From Bacillus methanolicus (GTDB lineage: Bacteria > Bacillota > Bacilli > Bacillales > Cytobacillaceae): a DNA stretch of 64,000 nucleotides. The notes beneath the pieces are model-generated. The model made no database searches. It worked only from the letters and a program-made list of their open reading frames with translations, and was not told the origin of the DNA. Shown here piece after piece: positions 34,008 to 41,617 of the stretch; positions within the stretch are counted from its first letter, which is position 1, and each line of letters begins with the position of its first letter. The DNA lies in assembly GCF_028888695.1 (NCBI RefSeq), contig NZ_PNFF01000001.1, forward strand, positions 877,501 to 941,500. Direction: 5' to 3'. Position numbers and translations under genes: made by a program.

Positions 34008-35288
34008 ATGAATTATACTCAAAATCGAAAAATCTCGCAAATCACACCATCAACATTAATAATCGGCATTGATATTGCCAAAGACAAACACGTGGCACGG
34101 GCACAAGACGATCGAGGAATTGAATTTGGAAAACGCTTGATCTTTGAAAATCGCATACATGGTTTCCAAATGCTTTTAGATTGGGTGAATCGACACCAAA
34201 AAGAAAATGATAAGAACCATGTGATTTTTGGGGTTGAACCAACCGGGCCTTACTGGTTAAATCTCGCTTATTTTCTTACCGCAAAGGGCTATGACTTTGT
34301 GCTAGTCAATCCGATGCATGTAAAGAAAAGCAAAGAGCTTGATGACAACTCTCCAACAAAAAACGATACAAAAGACGCCAGAGTGATTGCACAGCTGATT
34401 AAAGACGGCCGATACTCCGTACCAAATCTCTTAGACGGCATTTACGCGGAACTAAGAGAAGGCGTCAAAATAAGAGATCAGCTCACTCAACAGCTTGCCA
34501 TCACAGAAGGACGTATTCAAAATTTGATTCAACGTTATTTTCCGGAGTTTTTCGATGTTTTCGGGGATTGGGAAGGAAAAGCAGCTCTTTGCACGCTAAA
34601 ACTGTTTCCATTTCCTTCTCAAATTAAAGAAATGACACCTGAAGAGATTCTCTCAAAGTGGAAGCCATTTGTACAACGAGGAGTTGGAATGAAGCGAGCA
34701 ACGAAACTAGTGGAAACGGCCAAAAAGAGCATTGGAATTCAAATCGGGATTCAGTTTGCCAAACGTGAAATGGAATATCTGATTGACCAATATGAGCTTT
34801 ATCAAACGCAGTTGGAAGAGTTGGATCAGGAGCTAGAAGCTCTTGTAGAAACGATCCCAGGTGCTAAGCAAATGATGAATATTTCTGGGTTAGGTGTTAC
34901 AACAGTCGCTCTATTCTTCGCTGAAGTGGGTGATCTCACAAAGTACAGTCACCCTCAGCAATTAGTTAATCTGGCAGGCCTTTCATTACGTGAGCATAGT
35001 TCTGGAAAATTTAAAGGACAAACCAGAATAACGAAACGGGGACGAAGCAGGCTGCGTAAAGCTCTGTACCTAGCGATTCGGCCACTCGTTGCCCATAATC
35101 CAACTTTTAAAGCTTTACATCAATACTATACAAAACGATCTGAAAGGCCTTTAAAAAAGCAACAGTCTCTCATCGCTTTGTGTTGTAAGCTATTACGTGT
35201 CTTATTTGTCATTGGTCAAAAACAGTGTGAATTTGATGGTTCAAAATTATTGCAAGGCTTGCCTCAAATTACATTACAAGTTGCTTAA
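34008..35288 (+). CDS. IS110-family transposase (DEDD recombinase), copy 2
   Basis: A 426-residue protein identical to that of copy 1; the two base differences I see in the coding part are silent. RuvC-like DEDD domain at the N-terminus (IIGIDIAKDKH), catalytic-serine domain at the C-terminus. Intact and probably active. Confidence 0.95.
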   Translation: MNYTQNRKISQITPSTLIIGIDIAKDKHVARAQDDRGIEFGKRLIFENRIHGFQMLLDWVNRHQKENDKNHVIFGVEPTGPYWLNLAYFLTAKGYDFVLVNPMHVKKSKELDDNSPTKNDTKDARVIAQLIKDGRYSVPNLLDGIYAELREGVKIRDQLTQQLAITEGRIQNLIQRYFPEFFDVFGDWEGKAALCTLKLFPFPSQIKEMTPEEILSKWKPFVQRGVGMKRATKLVETAKKSIGIQIGIQFAKREMEYLIDQYELYQTQLEELDQELEALVETIPGAKQMMNISGLGVTTVALFFAEVGDLTKYSHPQQLVNLAGLSLREHSSGKFKGQTRITKRGRSRLRKALYLAIRPLVAHNPTFKALHQYYTKRSERPLKKQQSLIALCCKLLRVLFVIGQKQCEFDGSKLLQGLPQITLQVA

Positions 35289-35343
35289 ACCGATTTATTA
35301 ACCAATTTGTTAATCAAATTACTATCGAATACTTCAAGTATTT

Positions 35344-35584
35344 CTAAAGACAAACACCAATAGTGCCGAGTCGGAGTTTATTTTTACCATACGGGCTTAT
35401 GACCCAGCTGAGGAGCTTATCCGACCTCCACCTCATGGATACGCAGGACGAAGGAATGTATGGATCCCAATCCGGTGATACATGGGAGGGTTAGCGACCG
35501 TGAGATGAGTGGAGATTTTGCGCACGGTCATAACTGTTATTACCAAACAATACCAGTTTGGTTGGTAGAATGGCCCCCCATCTG
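35344..35584 (+). ncRNA. Candidate IS110 bridge RNA region, copy 2
   Basis: Identical to 12540-12780, including the GACCGTG/CACGGTC stem and the TACCAAAC/GTTTGGTTGGTA hairpin. Confidence 0.5.
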
Positions 35585-35704
35585 TAAGAAATTTAAATAA
35601 ATTCAATTTATAACCATGATTTTCGGTGGATCAACTATTAGGTGTTAATGAAATTTAGAGAAAACGTGAGTATTCGGGAGAATTTTAAAGTATATAGAGG
35701 GAGG

Positions 35705-35793
35705 CAAAAAATAGGGTTGTTGAGTTAATGGCGAAAGCATTTAGAGAATTGTATTATGAATTAAAAATGGAGGAACAAAAAGAATCAGAATGA
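35705..35793 (+). pseudogene. 3' remnant of the phage gene interrupted by IS110 copy 2
   Basis: The frame open from the left fragment (33827-33892) continues here and ends LKMEEQKESE, stop 35791-35793. No ribosome binding site is near the internal ATG 35728, so it is not an independent gene. The product is not recognised. Confidence 0.55.
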
Positions 35794-35825
35794 CGTATTA
35801 TCAATATTTCAATAATTGTCTTCTT

Positions 35826-36035
35826 TTAGGTAAAAGTATGATGTAATGTAAGAACATTTTGTTCCCTTACAGTTATTTCATCAACTGTTTTCTGTTCTCC
35901 TGTTGATGAAATGGTAAACGACTTATTTATAAATTCCTCTCTATCAACTTCAGGCGGCAATGATAGCATTTCGAATAATATTGATGTCTGGACGATAGCA
36001 TTTTTCCATAAAAAATAACGCCGACCATGCGACAT
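35826..36035 (-). CDS. Small ORF of uncertain status near attR
   Basis: A 69-residue reading frame with protein-like composition ([20 protein letters not shown]) but no visible ribosome binding site. It lies between the damaged right arm and attR. It may be a real lysogenic-conversion gene, a remnant or chance. No family recognised. Confidence 0.3.
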   Translation of the reverse strand: MSHGRRYFLWKNAIVQTSILFEMLSLPPEVDREEFINKSFTISSTGEQKTVDEITVREQNVLTLHHTFT

Positions 36036-36097
36036 TGTTTTTTCGATTACCTTCGACTATAATAAAACCGTAAAGGACAAACGGAATCCATTACGGA

Positions 36098-36155
36098 GAT
36101 TGAGCGAAATCTGATTGACTGTATTGATTTGACGCTGATTGAACGGATTGATTGA
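36098..36155. promoter_or_regulatory. Right attP arm with GATTGA cluster
   Basis: GATTGA starts at 36098, 36113, 36137, 36146 and 36150, with TATTGA at 36122. GATTGAGCGAAAT occurs twice (about 36098 and 36150). The density next to the core suggests integrase or excisionase arm sites. Confidence 0.45.
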
Positions 36156-36167
36156 GCGAAATTTTAG

Positions 36168-36241
36168 CCCACGGTCTTCAAAACCGCTTGAGAGGCGCGT
36201 GTCGTCTCTGGTGGGTTCGATTCCCACGCAGTCCCGCCAAA
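36168..36241. repeat. attR, 74-bp attachment core (tRNA-Sec 3' fragment)
   Basis: A perfect copy of 298-371. It holds the displaced host 3' part of selC without its 5' part, so it is not a functional tRNA. It marks the right end of the prophage. Confidence 0.93.
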
Positions 36242-36411
36242 CTACTGATAAAATAACATGATTTTTCCGCACAGTGATTATTTCACTCGTGCGGTTTTTT
36301 CGTTTATTTTTGTTTATGAAAATTAATCAGTTTGTCCATTACAAATAATCCCCCTAAGCATAACTTATTAATACGACTTTCCTACCTTTATGTAGAAAGG
36401 AGGTGATGGCT

Positions 36412-36795
36412 TTGGCATTACAACTTATGAAACTTCAAGTGACGGCTTCGACTACAACTAATGTTGATCCTGAATCTTCAAAATTTTTTCATGTAACAGG
36501 AGCTGAAACAGCTGCTGGAACTACATTAACAATTGATGCCGCTAGTTTTTTCTTGGATGATGGTACACCAGCTACTTCTCTTCCTCCATTAGCAACGGAT
36601 AACAGTTACTTCACTGTGACCATAAACGGTGTTTTACAAATGGATGGACTTTCAACGTATACACCTGGAGCTACTACTGTTGGATCACTTGCTATCGCTG
36701 TACCAGCAGGTGGAGACTCAATACTAGCGGGTACACCTATTGTATTAGAAGTAGTCAGCTTCACTCCGAGCGCTTCTACAACTGTCGAAACATAG
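36412..36795 (+). CDS. DUF4183 family protein
   Basis: A 127-residue protein. DNSYFTVTINGVLQMDGLST is the DUF4183 signature as I know it from Bacillus genomes. I chose TTG 36412 because AAAGGAGGTG ends at 36405, directly against ATG 36406 but well spaced for TTG. Members are often linked to spore surface layers, but that is not shown here. It converges on a second DUF4183 gene. Confidence 0.7.
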   Translation: MALQLMKLQVTASTTTNVDPESSKFFHVTGAETAAGTTLTIDAASFFLDDGTPATSLPPLATDNSYFTVTINGVLQMDGLSTYTPGATTVGSLAIAVPAGGDSILAGTPIVLEVVSFTPSASTTVET

Positions 36796-36802
36796 TTTTT
36801 CA

Positions 36803-36840
36803 AAAAAGCAGGAAAGGTTTTAATAAACCTCCCTGCTTTT
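36803..36840. terminator. Bidirectional terminator between convergent DUF4183 genes
   Basis: AAAGCAGGAAAGGTTT pairs with AAACCTCCCTGCTTT around TAAT, with A-runs on one side and T-runs on the other. Confidence 0.8.
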
Positions 36841-36887
36841 CCTGACCCATAAATAGGTTTAATGGATTAATAAAGGATTCATTGTAA

Positions 36888-37259
36888 CTAGGATTGAAAA
36901 ATGGTGACAAATTGAAGAATAACTGGCACACCTTTCTTTGGAACATCCTCTGATTTTAGAACAAGGAGGCCTTCTTGTACATGGTAAAGGATAGGAGGTT
37001 GTAGCATAGCATTAATAAATAAGTTTATATAAGATACATCGTTAGGATTAAGAATCTCTACGTTTCCATATTCTGTTAACCCATCGCGATTGGTATAAAT
37101 CCTTTTGCTACCATCAGAGATCGCAACGTACTGCAAAGTGTCTGTCTTTAAAATTTGCGGTCTCGTTGGATTTTCCTTGCTTGGAAAAATGTCCGAACAC
37201 CCTCTTGGTGGGCTTGGAGGAGAACAAACCCTATGAAAATTGACGAATTTCTTTCTCAT
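36888..37259 (-). CDS. DUF4183 family protein, second copy
   Basis: A 123-residue protein with the C-terminal DUF4183 part (YINLFINAMLQPPILYHVQE). A Pro/Ser-rich N-terminus (VCSPPSPPRGCSD) precedes it. ATG 37259 follows GGAGGGAGGAAAAA on the minus strand; a longer frame upstream has no site. A surface or spore-coat role is possible, inferred only from the family. Confidence 0.7.
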   Translation of the reverse strand: MRKKFVNFHRVCSPPSPPRGCSDIFPSKENPTRPQILKTDTLQYVAISDGSKRIYTNRDGLTEYGNVEILNPNDVSYINLFINAMLQPPILYHVQEGLLVLKSEDVPKKGVPVILQFVTIFQS

Positions 37260-37301
37260 AATTAATTTTTCCTCCCTCCTTTTTATCAGATAACGACACA
37301 A

Positions 37302-37664
37302 AATCTTTTATACTTTATACATACTTCTTTTACAGACGTGTAAAAATTGATTAGAAAATAAGAACGAAATATTATCACTTAACACTTATCCTCATTATGA
37401 AAGCATTCAATTTAACTAAATGCTTTTAGAATAATTGCTGTATTATTAGTAAATTCAAATCTATAAGATTTGTACTGCTAAATAATTTAGTTTTTAGCAC
37501 ATTTTACTCCCATTTTTTTGAAATTTATTAGGCGTGACCATGCCCTTTTGCCTTCTTTCTTTATATATAACAAGTGGAAAGAAGTTGGGGCAGCAAAACA
37601 AGTGTTGATTAACAATCTAATAAATTTTTAAAAGTATGCCCCAAAAAAGAAAGGGGCATTTTTT
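37302..37664. other. Intergenic region with hairpins
   Basis: No gene seen. It holds a hairpin AAAGCATT/AATGCTTT near 37398-37427 and AT-rich DNA that should contain the promoters of the flanking genes. At 37636-37659, ATGCCCC/GGGGCAT plus TTTTT forms a terminator-like hairpin that touches the next start codon. Confidence 0.6.
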
Positions 37665-38486
37665 ATGCGGTCGGGGAGAATTGAAGATTTCAAAGATCTA
37701 TCGCAGTTTCGTGATTTGAAGGATTTCAACAATCATTTTGAACAGTGGATGACAGATTTGAAGGATCAGTTTACGAAAAGTGAAACGATCGCACTAAAGA
37801 GGCTTGTCCGTTTTTCTGCAAAGATTCCCGGGGTTTGCAACGCGAAGATTCAAACGATCGTATCTGCTACCCATCAACATTCTGAAATGGGCGGCATTAG
37901 CCGTTCCACTTTTGAACGGATGTTAAGAAAAGCGAAAAAGTTTGGCCTAATTCATATTATTCATACTCATTCTCAAAATGGCAGACAAGGTCACAGTGTT
38001 TATGTCTTTCAAAAATACCCGACAAAGCAAGAAACAGAATCTATTTTTAATGAAGCAGCAGAAGCAGAATCAATTGAAGTACCAAATAAGAAACCATCAA
38101 AGAATAAAACTATCAATCTAAAAAATAAACGTACAATGGCGTTAAACTCTTCATTTGTCAGCAATAAAATCCCATCTGCATTTACGAACCTTGTGAAATG
38201 CTTCTACGATGATGCTAAGACGATCGAGGAATTTTACAAAGTGGTTCATGTAAGCACTCGATGCCTTTCTTATTACACAAAAGAAGACAAGCTTAAATTG
38301 GCAGTAAGAGCGTTCAAGCAGCTCGTTCGGAACATGAAACTTAAAAAGACAAGGATCAAAAACGTCTTCGGTTATTATTGGGGGATTTGCAACAAAATGT
38401 TGGATGAGGAGTATTTTCAAATTCTAAAAGAGGGCTTCAATCGCTATGGATCACGTTCAGGGGAAGTTTATGAGCCATTATTCTGA
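37665..38486 (+). CDS. Winged-helix-like (replication-initiator-like) protein
   Basis: A 273-residue basic protein. Residues about 40-120 look like a winged helix (GGISRSTFERMLRKAKKFGL, then a wing and GHSVYVFQKYPT). The C-terminal half is basic and helical (YYTKEDKLKLAVRAFKQLVR). Its ribosome binding site AAAGGGG lies in the 3' arm of the hairpin at 37636. Five 20-bp repeats begin inside its last codons, reminiscent of initiator genes with iterons. No family name can be given with certainty. Confidence 0.65.
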   Translation: MRSGRIEDFKDLSQFRDLKDFNNHFEQWMTDLKDQFTKSETIALKRLVRFSAKIPGVCNAKIQTIVSATHQHSEMGGISRSTFERMLRKAKKFGLIHIIHTHSQNGRQGHSVYVFQKYPTKQETESIFNEAAEAESIEVPNKKPSKNKTINLKNKRTMALNSSFVSNKIPSAFTNLVKCFYDDAKTIEEFYKVVHVSTRCLSYYTKEDKLKLAVRAFKQLVRNMKLKKTRIKNVFGYYWGICNKMLDEEYFQILKEGFNRYGSRSGEVYEPLF

Positions 38487-38570
38487 AAAATGAGCCTTTA
38501 TCTGAATATATGAGTCGTCGTTTCGATATATGAGCTCTCATTCCGATATATGAGCCGTCATTTCGAAAAA
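38471..38570. repeat. Five tandem 20-bp repeats (iteron-like)
   Basis: TGAGC or TGAGT starts at 38471, 38491, 38511, 38531 and 38551, exactly 20 bp apart. The consensus is about TGAGCCNTCATTTCGATATA. The first unit encodes the end of the upstream gene. A degenerate relative of the array is at 51437-51580. Confidence 0.88.
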
Positions 38571-38682
38571 TAAGGTTTAAATACTATGAAAATTTTTTCT
38601 CTAAATTTAAAAAAATCGAAAATATTTTAGTGATATTTCAAATTTAATCAACTAATTTATCTTTTTTTTTATCGCTTTAAAA

Positions 38683-38711
38683 TTGACATAAATAAAACAA
38701 TGTAAAATAAT
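38683..38711 (+). promoter_or_regulatory. Promoter for isochorismatase-family gene
   Basis: TTGACA (38683-38688), a 17-bp spacer and AATAAT (38706-38711) lie 20 bp before the start codon. Confidence 0.55.
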
Positions 38712-38730
38712 AACATATAAAGGGGTGTTT

Positions 38731-39615
38731 ATGATGAAAGGTTCATTTGAAAATTGGTTTCAAAAAGATACAATTGGCCAAGCAACGCCATTAGCGATCG
38801 AACATATAGGCGGAAAACGCGAATCTGGCAATCAAAAGGATGTCCTTTTGTTAGGGATAGACTATCAAAATGATTTTTTAGAAAATGGCAGCCTTCCCGT
38901 TCCGAATTCCTTTTCAGATGTAACGAATTTTGCACGGTTCATTTACGAAAACGCTGATGCGATTGATGATATTTATATGAGCTTAGATACACATGCCACG
39001 AATCAAATTTTCCATCCGACATGGTGGGTTAATTCCGAAGGAGAACATCCGAAACCTTATACAATCATCACAAGTAAAGATGTGGAAGATGGCATTTGGA
39101 AACCAGTTTTTTATGAAAAAGAAAGCATTCAGTATTTGAAGGATTTAGAATTATCTGGTAAAAAACAATTAATGATCTGGCCGTTTCATTGTCTGCAAGG
39201 TTCATTTGGAGCATCAATAGAACCCCAGCTATCAAATGTGTTATTGGCTTATTCTTTATACAAAGGACGGAACGTCCGATATGTAACAAAAGGTCTTAAT
39301 CCAATCAGTGAAATGTATGGTATTATCAAACCGGAATGCTCCAGAGAAGATTCAACGAATGAACAGTTCATTCAAGATTTATCCGAATATAAACGGATTA
39401 TTATTGGTGGAGAAGCTAAATCCCATTGCGTGTTGGAGTCGGTTAAACAAATTGTTGAAAGTTTTGAATCGATCAATCATAAAGATTATACTTTATACTT
39501 ATTAGAAGACTGCACTACTTCTATCCCTGGGTTTGAAGAAGAGACCGATAAAGAATTTCGGCAATTAGCTGAAAAGTACCCGATTGTTTTGACGGATTCT
39601 TCCTTAAGACTTTAA
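38731..39615 (+). CDS. Isochorismatase/nicotinamidase-family cysteine hydrolase
   Basis: A 294-residue hydrolase. The catalytic Asp is in GIDYQNDFLENGSLPV, the metal-site-like SLDTHATNQIFHPTWW follows, and the nucleophile Cys is in GGEAKSHCVLESV. It most resembles nicotinamidases, which make nicotinate for NAD salvage, but it is longer than typical PncA. AAAGGGGTG serves ATG 38731 or 38734. The substrate is not certain. Confidence 0.82.
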   Translation: MMKGSFENWFQKDTIGQATPLAIEHIGGKRESGNQKDVLLLGIDYQNDFLENGSLPVPNSFSDVTNFARFIYENADAIDDIYMSLDTHATNQIFHPTWWVNSEGEHPKPYTIITSKDVEDGIWKPVFYEKESIQYLKDLELSGKKQLMIWPFHCLQGSFGASIEPQLSNVLLAYSLYKGRNVRYVTKGLNPISEMYGIIKPECSREDSTNEQFIQDLSEYKRIIIGGEAKSHCVLESVKQIVESFESINHKDYTLYLLEDCTTSIPGFEEETDKEFRQLAEKYPIVLTDSSLRL

Positions 39616-39645
39616 ACTAAAAAATTGTCCTCATCAAAACCATAC

Positions 39646-39674
39646 TTGACATTTATAAAAAATAATGGTAAATT
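39646..39674 (+). promoter_or_regulatory. Cold-shock gene promoter
   Basis: TTGACA (39646-39651), 17 bp, and TAAATT (39669-39674). The resulting leader of about 145 nt is long, as usual for cold-shock genes where it controls translation by temperature. Confidence 0.65.
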
Positions 39675-39824
39675 TAAGTCAGCCTTTGCAATGTCTAGAT
39701 TTTTGCAATAAGCTTATTCAATGTTTTAAACGATTGGATGAGTAATGTAAGTAAAGCTATACGTTGTAAACAGGTTAATATTAACACATGGCTTTTTCGA
39801 AAGCCAATAGGAGGATTTTTTTTA

Positions 39825-40025
39825 ATGAAAAACGGTAAAGTAAAATGGTTTAACTCTGAAAAAGGTTTCGGATTCATCGAAGCAGAAGATGGAAACGACG
39901 TATTCGTACATTACTCTGCAATCCAATCTGAAGGTTTTAAAACATTAGAAGAAGGCCAAGAAGTTACATTCGAAGTAGTTGAAGGTGCTCGCGGGCCTCA
40001 AGCTTCAAACGTAGTAAAAAGATAA
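39825..40025 (+). CDS. csp: Cold-shock protein, CspA family
   Basis: A 66-residue OB-fold RNA chaperone. RNP1 is KGFGFIEA and RNP2 is DVFVHYSAI, with the usual aromatic residues. It prevents mRNA structure at low temperature. TAGGAGG lies before ATG 39825. Closest in pattern to Bacillus CspB/CspD. Confidence 0.95.
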   Translation: MKNGKVKWFNSEKGFGFIEAEDGNDVFVHYSAIQSEGFKTLEEGQEVTFEVVEGARGPQASNVVKR

Positions 40026-40039
40026 TGAATACGGACTTT

Positions 40040-40072
40040 AACAGCTCAGCCATTATTGGCTGGGCTGTTTTA
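40040..40072 (+). terminator. Terminator after csp
   Basis: ACAGCTCAGCC-ATTATT-GGCTGGGCTGT followed by TTTAATTTTT. Confidence 0.85.
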
Positions 40073-40127
40073 ATTTTTGTTAAGGAAATTATAAATTTCA
40101 TCTTTGTGAATAACTTTGAAATGAGTT

Positions 40128-40325
40128 TGTCGTAATCTGGCTCCACAAGGAACGCTTCGGAAGCGATTCTTCGCACGAAGAAAAGCGTTAGCTTTTCGAG
40201 GAGCGCCCAGCCCCTCGAGGTCACAAGCCAAATCACTCCAGAGTCTATCGACTCTTGTGTGATTCGTCTTGTGCTTGTCGGGGCTAAACGGGGCGCTTGC
40301 GCCTTTTGTTCTTTGCAGCCAAATG
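40128..40325. repeat. Palindrome-rich intergenic repeat element
   Basis: A noncoding block made of stacked hairpins: CTTCG-CAC-GAAG, AAAAGCG-TTAGC-TTTT, AGAGTC-TATC-GACTCT inside a CACAAG/CTTGTG frame, and GGCGC-TTGCG-CC near the end. The GC content is above the surroundings. From memory it resembles a dispersed intergenic repeat of Bacillus genomes; not verified. It lies between csp and sbcDC. Confidence 0.6.
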
Positions 40326-40371
40326 TTCGTCAAAAGGCCGGTTTGAGGTAGATGTTTCCATTTTTGTTTGC

Positions 40372-40394
40372 TATAATAAAGGGAACAAATGTTC
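40372..40394 (+). promoter_or_regulatory. Promoter -10 and LexA (SOS) box of sbcDC
   Basis: TATAAT (40372-40377) is followed by GAACAAATGTTC (40383-40394), fitting the Bacillus SOS box CGAAC-N4-GTTCG except at its outermost bases. A second TATAAT is at 40437-40442. Confidence 0.65.
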
Positions 40395-40471
40395 TTTTTG
40401 CTGATTTTGCTAACGTTTTTTGTTCCTTCGTTTTGCTATAATAATAACATTGAGATTGAGAGGTGGAAGTT

Positions 40472-41617
40472 GTGAAATTTATACATACAGCAGACTGGCA
40501 TTTAGGAAAGTTAGTGCATGGGATATATATGACAGAAGACCAGCGGGAGGTGCTCCGCCAGTTTGTGGAGCTTGTTGAAGAGGAAAAACCGGATGCAGTT
40601 GTGATTGCAGGAGATCTTTATGACCGCTCTGTTCCTCCCACAAGCGCAGTAGAGCTATTAGATGAAATATTGTTCAAAATAAATGTTGAATTAAAAACAC
40701 CGATTGTGGCTGTTGCGGGCAATCATGACAGTGCTGAAAGGCTGTCTTTTGGAAGCTCCTGGTACAGGCAAAGCCAATTTTACTTGACAGGCAAACTAAC
40801 GAATGATTTTCAGCCGGTACATATTAACGGCGTTAATTTCTATCTTGCTCCTTATGCTGAGCCCGGTATTGTACGCCAGCTCTTTGAAGATGATACGATT
40901 CATTCCCACCATGATGCCATGAGAGCATTGATCGGCAAAATGGAAGAGACGCTTAATCCAAATGAACCAAATGTTTTTGTGGGACATGCTTTTGTGTTGG
41001 GAGGAAAAACGTCTGATTCGGAACGAGCATTATCGGTAGGGGGTTCAGGCTGTGTCGGGGCTGAACTGTTTGAACCTTTTTCATATACGGCTCTCGGCCA
41101 TCTTCATAGTCCGGATGCGCTTCAACACGAGAAAATAAAATATTCCGGGTCGCTTCTTAAATATTCTTTTTCCGAAGCCAACCAAAAAAAATCTGTATCC
41201 ATCATTGAAATGAAGGAAAACGGATCCTTTACAATCCGGTACAAATCACTCAAACCAAAGAAAGATTTGAGGGAAATCGAAGGCTATATGGAAGAGCTGC
41301 TTGACCCGGCTTTCTACGAAAAACAATCGTGCGATGATTATTTAAAAGTCACCTTGCTTGATGAAGGGCCTATCATCGATCCAATCAATAAACTGCGCCA
41401 GGTCTATCCGAACGTTCTGCACCTTGAAAAAAAACTGGAGTTAACAGACGCGAAAATAAAAAAATCGTTTAATTCAATCAGAGAAGAGAAAAAATCAGAA
41501 CTTGATTTGTTTGAACAATTTTATCACGAGATGACCACCTCAGAGTTTACGCCGGACAAAAAAGAAATTATGGCAGACGTCATCGAAAAAGTTCTGAAAG
41601 AGGAGGGTGTGCGATGA
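40472..41617 (+). CDS. sbcD: Exonuclease SbcCD, subunit D
   Basis: A 381-residue Mre11-type nuclease of the SbcCD complex, which opens DNA hairpins and processes breaks. Metal-binding motifs are HTADWHLGK, IAGDLYDR, AGNHDS and GHAF/GHLH. GTG 40472 follows GAGAGGTGG. It overlaps sbcC by 4 bases (ATGA). The LexA box upstream suggests DNA damage control. Confidence 0.96.
   Translation: MKFIHTADWHLGKLVHGIYMTEDQREVLRQFVELVEEEKPDAVVIAGDLYDRSVPPTSAVELLDEILFKINVELKTPIVAVAGNHDSAERLSFGSSWYRQSQFYLTGKLTNDFQPVHINGVNFYLAPYAEPGIVRQLFEDDTIHSHHDAMRALIGKMEETLNPNEPNVFVGHAFVLGGKTSDSERALSVGGSGCVGAELFEPFSYTALGHLHSPDALQHEKIKYSGSLLKYSFSEANQKKSVSIIEMKENGSFTIRYKSLKPKKDLREIEGYMEELLDPAFYEKQSCDDYLKVTLLDEGPIIDPINKLRQVYPNVLHLEKKLELTDAKIKKSFNSIREEKKSELDLFEQFYHEMTTSEFTPDKKEIMADVIEKVLKEEGVR

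Larger units (their letters stand above)
33893..35704 (+). mobile_element. IS110-family insertion sequence, copy 2
   Basis: Same length and orientation as 11089-12900. The pair forms direct repeats that bracket 21 kb of phage genes, so homologous recombination could delete that segment. The target again reads GAGG at the junction. Confidence 0.92.

Noticed and set aside
35728-35793. Independent 21-codon gene after IS110 copy 2
   Set aside because: No ribosome binding site at the right distance; it continues the frame of the fragment left of the IS, so it is a remnant.
38471-38570. CRISPR array at the 20-bp repeats
   Set aside because: Repeats are directly adjacent without unique spacers, and no cas genes are present.
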